Assembly (NCBI GenBank): GCA_050118555.1
Contig: JASFKQ010000157.1
Span: 1-8,844 of the forward strand
DNA length: 8,844 bases
Direction of reading: 5' to 3'
Source: CALKKN01 sp050118555
GTDB lineage: Bacteria; Pseudomonadota; Gammaproteobacteria; Xanthomonadales; SZUA-36
The notes beneath the pieces are model-generated. The model was not told where the DNA came from, ran no database searches, and saw only the letters and a list, made by a program, of their open reading frames with translations. This document shows positions 1 to 6,324 of this stretch, piece after piece. The translations under genes and the position numbers were made by a program. How positions within the stretch are numbered: position 1 is the first letter of the stretch; every line of letters begins with the position of its first letter.

Positions 1-48
1 CACGATTCCGCCTTTGATCAGCCTGGGGGAATTCGGGTAGCCGGTCAT
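1..48 (-). CDS. Partial eCIS baseplate protein, Afp7/Pvc7-like (LysM/CIS-tube type), N-terminus only
   Basis: An ATG at 48-46 opens a frame that stays open to the left edge and encodes MTGYPNSPRLIKGGIV. From memory of eCIS clusters, an N-terminus with 'SPRLIKGxIV' followed by a 'DP...QYNPDxLxR' segment is typical of the CIS-tube/LysM protein that links the tube to the baseplate (Afp7/Pvc7 type). Only 16 codons are visible, so the defining QYNPD and LysM parts cannot be seen and the family call is an inference from the first residues and the setting. The upstream bases (AGAGACAAG) give only a weak ribosome-binding site. The gene follows the DUF4157 gene after 111 bases on the same strand and probably belongs to the same operon. 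The alternative is an unrelated small gene. Confidence 0.6.
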   Translation of the reverse strand, partial: MTGYPNSPRLIKGGIV

Positions 49-159
49 ATCAACTTGTCTCTGTGCTGTAACCCGCAGGCGAGATTCGAAGACTCCTGCG
101 AATAGCCAACCTCGGGAAGCTCAGCGATGCGCTGCGTGCGGCAGTCGTGACCGATATAC
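49..159. other. Intergenic gap between the DUF4157 gene and the left-edge baseplate gene
   Basis: This 111-base stretch is the only real spacer in the visible operon. I see no convincing coding content, no terminator with a T-run and no good sigma-70 promoter. A six-base inverted repeat, CGCAGG (74-79) and CCTGCG (95-100), has a 15-base loop and no T tail. It could be a weak stem in the mRNA, but six bases pairing in GC-rich DNA is close to chance. Confidence 0.5.
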
Positions 160-1356
160 TCACGAGAGCTCCATGGCCAGCGTTGTGTAGCTATCGGCAT
201 TGGTGAGAGGCGAGCCGCCGGGATAACCTGCGGTTGACGAGGAATGTCCGAACCAACCCGAATAGCTGTCAACCGTCATGCTGGCGTCTGAGGCATGCAT
301 GGCTTCATGCAAGACACAACCCGCTCGGTAGACGGCATCATTGGTTGCGAGCGTTGCGTTCGTACAGATGACGGATGCGTGAACCCCGGCTGCCGAGGTA
401 TAGCCGCAAGGGGCAGTCGCACACGTCGCATCAGTCGCGTTGGCGCAGGAATACGGATTCTTTAGCATGTCCGACCGACCAGCGCGCAGTTTGGTCGCAA
501 TGGTTCCGGCGTTGGCGGCGGTGCCCGACGCACCAAAGTTGTGACGCAGCGCTCTTAGGGTTACTGCGGTCAGCGGACTGGCGCCGAGTGCGGTAAGCGC
601 CTTGCGGACCCAGCTGTTAGCGTTGAAGATAGCTTGATGGATGTCGGCTGCCTGTCCTTTGGTACAGCCCGGATTCGCGCCCAATCTTTGGATGCGTCGC
701 TGCGCACCGGTGGATGCATGATGCGACAGCTGCCTCTTTTCCTTGGCTTGTCCGACGGAAGCTTCGTGGGGATCCGACTGCTGCACCACATGAGTCAACT
801 CATGCGCAATCAGCCTCCGCCCATCGAAAGAACATGGATCGAACCTCTCCGCCCCGAACACGATGTTGTTCCCGACGGTGTAGGCAAAGGCATTCACGTC
901 CTGCGCTGATTGCTCGGCCTCCGCGCCGGTATGTATCCGTACCTCGGAAAAGTCGTAGCCGAAGCGTTGCCCCATGTCTCGTTGCAGTACCGGCTCGAGC
1001 GGTCGGCCGGAAGCGGCCAGTACTCGATCCACGCTGGCAGGAGCAAAGGCTGAATCCCCGCTCACATGCCCAGCTATCCGTTGGATGCGCAATGGCGCAC
1101 CGTTTTCAGGGCGCTGGGGCGACATTGTCATGACCTGGTCCGCAACCCGGTCCGCTTCCTGTTCCAGCGGGTCGTTTTCCGCACCGATACTGAGTTTTCG
1201 TTGCAGTTTCGTCTTCTTGCATTCCTCGCATTCGCCCGTCAATCCCGCGGATCCTCCGCAGGCACATTTGCGCTGCAGCAGGCGTCTTGAAATCGTCGGA
1301 TCGGAGGAGGATCGTGATTTTCGGGCACTGCGGTCAAACGATGAACTGTTGCTCAT
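160..1356 (-). CDS. DUF4157 protein with a second, M35/aspzincin-like metallopeptidase domain; candidate eCIS cargo
   Basis: The product is 398 residues. Residues 1-55 are Ser/Arg-rich and hold a four-cysteine cluster, CxC and CxxC (C31, C33, C43, C46), flanked by LQRK on both sides; this probably binds zinc. Residues about 57-195 match the DUF4157 domain, with the LEQEADRVAD segment (64-73), the MGxRFGxDFSxVRIHT segment (128-143) and HELTHVVQQ, whose HELTH is at 185-189. After a linker, residues about 228-398 form a second domain with six cysteines, HEAMH at 350-354, a possible third zinc ligand D363 in TVDSYSG, and a C-terminal NADSY (386-390). HExxH, a downstream Asp and NAD(S/N) are the pattern of M35 (deuterolysin / lysine-specific endopeptidase) peptidases. 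No signal peptide or membrane segment is seen. DUF4157 proteins are often encoded in eCIS loci, fused to varied C-terminal effector domains, so this is a likely payload or a protease that processes one. The start is set by AAGGAG eight bases upstream and an ATGA overlap with the preceding gene. Confidence 0.88.
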   Translation of the reverse strand: MSNSSSFDRSARKSRSSSDPTISRRLLQRKCACGGSAGLTGECEECKKTKLQRKLSIGAENDPLEQEADRVADQVMTMSPQRPENGAPLRIQRIAGHVSGDSAFAPASVDRVLAASGRPLEPVLQRDMGQRFGYDFSEVRIHTGAEAEQSAQDVNAFAYTVGNNIVFGAERFDPCSFDGRRLIAHELTHVVQQSDPHEASVGQAKEKRQLSHHASTGAQRRIQRLGANPGCTKGQAADIHQAIFNANSWVRKALTALGASPLTAVTLRALRHNFGASGTAANAGTIATKLRAGRSDMLKNPYSCANATDATCATAPCGYTSAAGVHASVICTNATLATNDAVYRAGCVLHEAMHASDASMTVDSYSGWFGHSSSTAGYPGGSPLTNADSYTTLAMELS

Positions 1357-1607
1357 TTTCGTATCTCCTTGCCGATGGTGCGGGCCACTTGCATTCCGAC
1401 GTACAGTGGTCTTGAGTCCTCACTGATGTGCAGGCCGCCGAACCGCAGCCGCAGCACGCCGTCTTTCGCCATCAGGCTTTTTGCTATCCGTGGATCGGAA
1501 AGCGTTCGGATCAGTTCCTGCTGCATACCGGCGGCGACACCGTGCCGATCTTCGGGCCGGAAACCATGCAACACCAGCCGGTCGATGTGCAGGTGGACGT
1601 GTCTCAC
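1353..1607 (-). CDS. Small eCIS accessory protein with VHLHIDRLVL motif, unknown function
   Basis: About 84 residues, starting VRHVHLHIDRLVLHG when initiated at GTG 1607; an in-frame GTG at 1613 would add two residues. I prefer 1607 because it forms the same GTGA stop/start overlap with the ATPase gene that is seen at other junctions, although the nearby GGGGGTGG gives no clean choice. The N-terminal segment looks like a beta strand (VHLHIDRLVL). It is followed by a helix-like stretch (VAAGMQQELIRTL), a middle part with LRLRFGGLHI, and a C-terminal helix ending GKEIRK. From memory, similar small proteins with an 'HIDRLVL' opening sit beside the AAA+ ATPase in other eCIS clusters, and no function is known to me. 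The gene overlaps the stop of the ATPase gene and its own stop overlaps the DUF4157 start, so a role as adaptor or loading chaperone for the cargo is a reasonable guess only. Confidence 0.8.
   Translation of the reverse strand: MRHVHLHIDRLVLHGFRPEDRHGVAAGMQQELIRTLSDPRIAKSLMAKDGVLRLRFGGLHISEDSRPLYVGMQVARTIGKEIRK
1365..1370 (-). promoter_or_regulatory. Shine-Dalgarno AAGGAG for the DUF4157 gene
   Basis: AAGGAG reads on the minus strand eight bases before the ATG at 1356-1354 and lies inside the last codons of the upstream small gene. It is one of the two strongest ribosome-binding sites in the window, so the putative cargo can be initiated independently as well as by coupling. Confidence 0.7.
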
Positions 1608-3532
1608 ACCCACCCCCGGATCTCGGCTTCGTTCAAGGGCCGTTCGCGTTTCGCGCCTTCGCTGCGCGCGGCGGCAAGCAGGTGTTTCATGGCGACAGGC
1701 TCGTCATTGTCAGCGGCAAGAAAGGCCGCGTTGAGGGCGATGTTACGAATGTTGCCGCCAGGCATTTGCAGTTGCGCCAGCTTGCGGAAGTCCAAGTCGG
1801 CGGTGGGTGCGGCGGCGGGAAAAACGCTGCGCCAGATCGCCTCGCGCTGTCTGGCATCCGGGAAAGCGAACTGGACCACGAAGCGCAGCCGCCGCTGGAA
1901 CGCAGTGTCCAGCGCTTTCTTCAGGTTGGTGGTCAGAATGGCCAGGCCGGTATAGGCTTCCATGCGCTGCAGCAGATAGCTCACTTCGATGTTTGCGTAG
2001 CGGTCGTGACTGTCCTTGACATCACTGCGCTTGCCGAACAGCGCGTCCGCTTCGTCGAACAGCAGGATGGCGCCGCTGCGCTCCGCGGCGTCGAATACCT
2101 TGCGCAGGTTCTTTTCCGTTTCGCCGATGTACTTGCTCACCACGGAGGAAAGATCGATGCGGTACAGGTCAAGGCGCAGTTCGTCGGCCAGCACTTCCGC
2201 GGCCATGGTCTTGCCGGTGCCGCTCTCGCCGGCGAACAGGGTGCTTAGCCCCAGGCCGCGCCGGCTCTTGGCGGCGAAGCCCCAGTTCTCGCAGACCTTT
2301 AGCCGGTTGCGCACGTGGGCGGCGACCTGGCGCAGGATCACCTTTTGATGCTCCGGCAGTATCAGTTCATCCCAGCGGGCAGCGGGTTCAATGCGCTGCG
2401 CAAGTTCGTCCAGCCGTCGCCGGCCGAGGCTGCGGCAGGCCTCCCACAGCACCTCGTCCGGTGTCTCGCTGACGGTGATCGCATCGCGGAGCATCGCGCC
2501 GGTGCTGACGATGGTCCGCGCGCTCAGGGTGTACTGGGACGCCACGCCGTCCAATGCGCCGTTGAGCTTGCCGACGGCCGAACCCAGTGCCGTCTGCCAC
2601 AACTGCCTTTGTTCCAGCGCGGCGGGCCTGCTGACGGCAAAGCGCAGCGACGGAGCTTCCGATTCCAGGGGCTCCGGGCTGGCAACGAAGCGCAGCCCAT
2701 TGAGGTCGTCTGCAAAGCGGGTGGCCGCCGCCGCGTTTGCGGGATCCCGGCATTCCACCAGCACAGTGGCGGCCAGAAGTGCCGATTCCCGTTGCCACAG
2801 CACGGCCAGCGCGTCTCGTTCATGGACCTCGGCCGAAACATCATCGGCCCTCAAGACGTGGAGTTGCAGCCCCAGTTCTGCGGCGACACGGGCGGCGACA
2901 TCCACCTGGCCATCGCTGTCGTCACCGAACAATTGGATGACTGGCAGGGGGGGTTGGTGGTCACGCAGCGCCACCAGAACTGACTCGGCGATTTCGCGGT
3001 GGGTGTCCGTCATTGCCTCGGGCGCCGCGGGGGTGCGCAGCAGCGGTTGCAGGCGCGTGTCGAGGTAGTTGATCCCGGTGAGGAAATGCAGGATGCGTTC
3101 GTCGAGCCGTAGCCTTGCGCCGGCGAGGCCGGTGTCCTCACCGACGTCGATCATGCGCCAGCGGCGCAGGGGATGCACGGGGCTGAGCGCACTCCAGTGG
3201 GGATCCGCCAATGCCGCCAGGGCGATGCCGAAGGTGGCGTGCGGGCGCGCCGCGCTGTCCGGCGAGGCGGTGCACAGCGAGGCGATATGAGAATTCATCT
3301 CGACACCCGCGCAGAGCAAAGCGATATCGCGTTCGAACGGACTGAGTCCGAAGCTGTCCGACAAGTGGTCGATAGCGGCCGGGGCTGGCATGACCTCACG
3401 CAGCGCACCGACGCTGTCCACGGCGGCGGCGTCATCCTCGCCCGCAAGCCGCGCCCGGATTCGGTCGAACTCGGCGACCAGCAACTGCTGGTTGGCCTCG
3501 ACCCAGGCGGTGTGCATTTCGGGCGCGTTCAT
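1604..3532 (-). CDS. eCIS AAA+ ATPase (Afp15/Pvc15-like)
   Basis: The product is 642 residues when started at ATG 3532, which overlaps the stop of the DUF4255 gene as ATGA; the longer open frame upstream lies antiparallel-free but inside that gene and is Arg/His-rich shadow sequence. The C-terminal AAA+ module is complete: Walker A GESGTGKT (435-442), Walker B ILLFDEAD (489-496), sensor 1 TTN (534-536), an arginine-finger segment QRRLR (546-550) and a sensor-2-like GNIRN (593-597). The N-terminal part (about 1-180) has the helical SxxFGLSPFERDIALL segment typical of eCIS and related ATPases. Between them, residues about 196-300 look like a second, degenerate ATPase-like fold. Every described eCIS family member of this kind (Afp15, Pvc15) is needed for particle production or cargo loading, so a soluble cytoplasmic assembly or loading role is inferred. 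It sits directly before the small accessory gene and the cargo candidate. Confidence 0.92.
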   Translation of the reverse strand: MNAPEMHTAWVEANQQLLVAEFDRIRARLAGEDDAAAVDSVGALREVMPAPAAIDHLSDSFGLSPFERDIALLCAGVEMNSHIASLCTASPDSAARPHATFGIALAALADPHWSALSPVHPLRRWRMIDVGEDTGLAGARLRLDERILHFLTGINYLDTRLQPLLRTPAAPEAMTDTHREIAESVLVALRDHQPPLPVIQLFGDDSDGQVDVAARVAAELGLQLHVLRADDVSAEVHERDALAVLWQRESALLAATVLVECRDPANAAAATRFADDLNGLRFVASPEPLESEAPSLRFAVSRPAALEQRQLWQTALGSAVGKLNGALDGVASQYTLSARTIVSTGAMLRDAITVSETPDEVLWEACRSLGRRRLDELAQRIEPAARWDELILPEHQKVILRQVAAHVRNRLKVCENWGFAAKSRRGLGLSTLFAGESGTGKTMAAEVLADELRLDLYRIDLSSVVSKYIGETEKNLRKVFDAAERSGAILLFDEADALFGKRSDVKDSHDRYANIEVSYLLQRMEAYTGLAILTTNLKKALDTAFQRRLRFVVQFAFPDARQREAIWRSVFPAAAPTADLDFRKLAQLQMPGGNIRNIALNAAFLAADNDEPVAMKHLLAAARSEGAKRERPLNEAEIRGWV

Positions 3533-4806
3533 GTGATGGTTACCCGTTGATCGAGGAACACGGGGGGTTCGACCGAACGATCGACGATGGGGCCGTCGAC
3601 GCCGTCGATGCGCAGCCGTGCGAGCGGTGCGCCGGCTTCGGCCTGCCTGGCGATGAAATTCAGCGTGCCGGTGGGCGCGGTGAAGGTTTCCGGCGCGATC
3701 TCCGCCTGGCCCAGTAGCAGCGAAACGGTCTGACCGGCCCGCAGTTCCGGCGTGAAGGTGATGGTGATGTGCGCGTCGCCGCTGCCGTCGCGGGCCACAG
3801 TCTGCGGCAGATTGGTGATGTCCGGCGCAATGACGCACGCAAGCCTGTTGGTCTCCCGCGGCGCGGGTTCTCCCAGCAGCGTCAGGCGGGCGCTGACGTC
3901 ATAGATGCCCACCGGAAAGTCCGCTGTGCTTGTTGTCGGAATCAGAAATTCCATCTGATCGTCAGCGTTCTCGCCGCTCGCTGCGACCTGTTCGTCGATA
4001 TGGAAGCGGTCGTTGCGGAGATGAATCTGGCGGTCCGTGCCCTCCAGATGATGTCCTGACAGAGTCGTGGTTTCGCCAAGCCGCACGACTTGCTGCTTGC
4101 CGGCGGGGATGACGGCTTCGAGGGTGGGCAGCGGCGGGACCAGGTCGGGAGTCACGCTGACGCCGCGGGCGAGCACCGGCAGGGACGGCCGAGTGGTCTC
4201 GGTCGCCTCGATCAGCACCACCGAAACCTGATAGGCCGCAGTTGGCCGGTAGCTGGCCTGGGTTGCAGTCCACAGCTTCGACAACTCCTCGGTGTTGAGG
4301 TGTTGGGGTGAGATGCGCAGGGACTCCACCTGGTCGGCCAGGCCGCAGTCCGCCAGCGCCTGCAGCGCAGGCGGCAGATTGTCGCCCACATCCGGCGACG
4401 GGTTGAGGGCGGTTCGGATCATGGCGCGGGTGAGGACCGGGTACTCGTGCATGAGCTGGGCGGCGTAACCCAGCAGGATTTCCGCATGCAGGTCCCCGCC
4501 GCTGTAGGCTGAAATCAGATAATGAAGATCGAGCGCCAAAGGCGGATTGCTGAGCCGGCTCTGGCCCGAGGCATCATGGGAAGGCAGCCCCTCGTTGCGC
4601 CAGCCCTGATTGGGCGTAACGTTATACAGGAACAGGTTGAGCTGACTGGACTCGGTGCCCTCTGTCGGTACCACGCGGTCCGGCGGCAGCACACTCACAG
4701 TGATGGTGCTGCCGATCACACCGGCGGCGTTGTGGTTGACCAGCCCGTCGTTGAGGCGATCTCGCAACACGGCGGTGACGCCGGCGATGGCCAGGGCATT
4801 GCTCAC
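3529..4806 (-). CDS. DUF4255 protein, Pvc16/Afp16-like tail terminator with Ig-like C-terminal domains
   Basis: The product is 425 residues. The start is GTG 4806, which makes a GTGA overlap with the upstream stop. Residues about 5-200 carry the DUF4255 hallmarks: an N-terminal helix (VTAVLRDRLND), a PPDRV segment, LNLFLYNVTPNQGWRN (56-71), PPLALDLHYLISAY (88-101) and a long helical tract with HEYPVLTRAM (120-129). Afp16/Pvc16 proteins with this domain cap the tube and sheath and fix tail length; the same role is inferred here. Residues about 228-325 and 326-425 form two beta-rich, Ig/IPT-like segments (for example VVRLGETTTLSGHHL and HITITFTPELRAGQ). These make the protein longer than a bare DUF4255 domain of roughly 200 residues, and extended forms with such additions are common in eCIS loci. 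No export signal is seen. Confidence 0.9.
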   Translation of the reverse strand: MSNALAIAGVTAVLRDRLNDGLVNHNAAGVIGSTITVSVLPPDRVVPTEGTESSQLNLFLYNVTPNQGWRNEGLPSHDASGQSRLSNPPLALDLHYLISAYSGGDLHAEILLGYAAQLMHEYPVLTRAMIRTALNPSPDVGDNLPPALQALADCGLADQVESLRISPQHLNTEELSKLWTATQASYRPTAAYQVSVVLIEATETTRPSLPVLARGVSVTPDLVPPLPTLEAVIPAGKQQVVRLGETTTLSGHHLEGTDRQIHLRNDRFHIDEQVAASGENADDQMEFLIPTTSTADFPVGIYDVSARLTLLGEPAPRETNRLACVIAPDITNLPQTVARDGSGDAHITITFTPELRAGQTVSLLLGQAEIAPETFTAPTGTLNFIARQAEAGAPLARLRIDGVDGPIVDRSVEPPVFLDQRVTIT

Positions 4807-5612
4807 GGGCGCCCCCGCTGTCGTCGCTCCAGGTATTCCTGCAAGGACATGGGTGACTTGCCCCCACGGGGGCTGCCGCGGGCTGGTGGCGCTTTAGACA
4901 ACGCCGTGACTTCGATGCGACCGATGTGCACATGCACTTCGGTGGGTTCGTCGGGCGATGCCGTTGCCGAGAAGTTGTCTTGCTTGTCCCCAACGGCATG
5001 CGCAGCGCGAACCTGCGGAGGATTCGGCGGGTGCGTACCGGCAACGTCGGATCCAATCGGGGGCCACTGCAGCATCGGCGGCGGTACGTCCGTCGACGCC
5101 GCGTCTACCGAAGGCGAGGCCTGCTTCTCGCCGTTGGCGATCGCCGTGCGGCGCTTGCTAGCCGGCAGGCGCTGCGCTGCCGGTAGCGGTTTCTCATCAG
5201 TCAGCGCCTGTGGCGGCGGATCAACGGCTCGTGCGGGCGCGGGAGTGTCCGACGCGATGTCGGCTTGAGCGAGCTTTACGCGTCCCGCCACGGTGGACGC
5301 GAATTCACGTGTTGGGGCCGGATGTGTCGTGGGTGCCGTGGGCGAACGCGACGGCGTCGCTTGACGGTTGGCCGTGAACGGCGCTACCGGCGTTCCGGAT
5401 TGGAGCGCCATGGGAGCCGTCCATGCCTCTGCCCTTGCGGATGCGGAAGCCGCTACGGGTCCGCTGGCGGATGGAGCTTCGGTGGCGAACTTCACATCAT
5501 CGACGGACGCGGATTCGGCTGACGGGACGAAGGGCAGGCTCGTCATGGCGTGAACCGCGGTCGGCGGTTGGCCGACGACGTGGCGTGCGAGGCGGCGGAA
5601 CAGGCCGGTCAT
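4803..5612 (-). CDS. Pro/Ala-rich disordered eCIS protein with C-terminal VHVHIGRIEV motif, unknown function
   Basis: The product is 269 residues from ATG 5612, which overlaps the upstream stop as ATGA. A longer in-frame reading is possible up to 5924, but that part is Arg/Gly-rich antisense-like sequence inside the preceding gene, so the short start is chosen. Residues 1-14 (MTGLFRRLARHVVG) form a short amphipathic helix. Residues about 25-215 are rich in Pro, Ala, Ser and Thr with no fold visible, and are probably a flexible tether. The C-terminus is the only structured-looking part: VHVHIGRIEVTA (226-237), a basic Pro/Gly linker, then SLQEYLERRQRGR. From memory, proteins with this short helix, variable linker and 'IGRIEV ... 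SLxxYLxxR' ending recur between the gp26-like and DUF4255 genes of eCIS clusters. Function is unknown; a linear connector between two parts of the particle is an inference. Confidence 0.8.
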   Translation of the reverse strand: MTGLFRRLARHVVGQPPTAVHAMTSLPFVPSAESASVDDVKFATEAPSASGPVAASASARAEAWTAPMALQSGTPVAPFTANRQATPSRSPTAPTTHPAPTREFASTVAGRVKLAQADIASDTPAPARAVDPPPQALTDEKPLPAAQRLPASKRRTAIANGEKQASPSVDAASTDVPPPMLQWPPIGSDVAGTHPPNPPQVRAAHAVGDKQDNFSATASPDEPTEVHVHIGRIEVTALSKAPPARGSPRGGKSPMSLQEYLERRQRGRP

Positions 5613-6319
5613 GACCGCACCCGCTCGAGATAGGCCGCGCGGCGGGCATCGCTCAAGGCCAGGACCTCTGGCTCCGACCAGCCGTAGGTCTGAGCCAGCA
5701 CATGAACGTCGTCCAGCAGGCAATGGGCGCGGGCGCTGATCTCTTCCCAGAGCAGGTCTGCGATGTCCAGGGTCGCGGCTTCCTCGTGGGTGCAGGCCGG
5801 ACAGCGAACCGCCACGGTGATATCCGCCCAGGGGTCCGCTTCCTCCATGGCGCTTTCCACTTCGTCGAGCATAGCCGTCACGGCTTCTTTGTCGTCCGGC
5901 AGTGCTTCGGGAGATTCCGCGCACGCGAGCAGCAACTGCCGTGCGGCTGCCTCCGGATCGGATACATGGGTCAGTTTGGCCAGGTGCCGGCTGGTGGGAC
6001 GAAGGAACCTCAGTGACCTCACTTCGATCGGGTCCACTGCGGTTGTCGCAGAACGCGGGAAGCTGCTGGTGTCGGTGACGAATTCCATGCGCTCACCACA
6101 GTCGGGACAGTCCACCCAGCCGGCCAGCCGCGATCCGAAGCTGGTCTCATACAACGCCATCAACGCGGCGTTGCGCCGGCTCAACGGCAGGTCAGCCAGT
6201 TGCGCCGGAGGCGTTTCCGGCGAGGCTATGGCGAACAGCAGCAGTCCGCGATCGATGGGGTGCCGCCGGACGCCCTGTTCCCACACGGAGAGCAGGCGGT
6301 CCGATCCCAGGAACGCCAT
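5609..6319 (-). CDS. T4 gp26-like baseplate / hub-chaperone family protein of eCIS
   Basis: The product is 236 residues from ATG 6319. A TTG at 6328 would add three residues and overlap the tube stop as TTGA; neither start has a clear ribosome-binding site, and ATG is preferred. The N-terminus has LLSVWEQG followed by a segment about the ability to recognise polar partners (PLSRRNAALMALYETSFG). Two CxxC pairs, CPDC (71-74) and CPAC (173-176), can form a zinc ribbon. The C-terminus, DVHVLAQTYGWSEPEVLAL followed by RRAAYLERV, is the strongest family mark: a 'YGWSE..(I/V)LAL...RR..YL' ending is typical of T4-type baseplate/hub-assembly-chaperone proteins in eCIS and related phage tails. The gene sits directly after the tube gene, as in other eCIS operons. 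Whether it stays in the finished particle or only helps assembly cannot be told from sequence. Confidence 0.82.
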   Translation of the reverse strand: MAFLGSDRLLSVWEQGVRRHPIDRGLLLFAIASPETPPAQLADLPLSRRNAALMALYETSFGSRLAGWVDCPDCGERMEFVTDTSSFPRSATTAVDPIEVRSLRFLRPTSRHLAKLTHVSDPEAAARQLLLACAESPEALPDDKEAVTAMLDEVESAMEEADPWADITVAVRCPACTHEEAATLDIADLLWEEISARAHCLLDDVHVLAQTYGWSEPEVLALSDARRAAYLERVRS

Positions 6320-6324
6320 GACGA

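Noticed and set aside
74..100. Inverted repeat CGCAGG/CCTGCG as a terminator
   Set aside because: The stem is six bases with a 15-base loop and there is no T-run on either strand.
60..120. Possible promoter in the gap (TTGGCT followed 17 bases later by AATCTC on the minus strand)
   Set aside because: The -10 element is poor and the match is no better than chance.
45..272. Minus-strand open frame of 75 codons spanning the end of the DUF4157 gene and the gap
   Set aside because: It overlaps the DUF4157 coding end in another frame, has no ribosome-binding site and no recognisable motif; its stop merely overlaps the ATG at 48.
1481..2248. Long plus-strand open frame opposite the ATPase gene
   Set aside because: It is antisense to the well-supported AAA+ motifs, and such frames are common opposite GC-rich genes; no family features were seen.
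2315..3068. Plus-strand open frames opposite the N-terminal half of the ATPase
   Set aside because: They show Arg/Ser/Ala-rich composition typical of antisense reading and no ribosome-binding site.
5613..5924. Upstream extension of the disordered protein gene by 104 codons
   Set aside because: It lies inside the gp26-like gene in another frame and is Arg/Gly-rich; the ATGA overlap at 5612 gives the better start.
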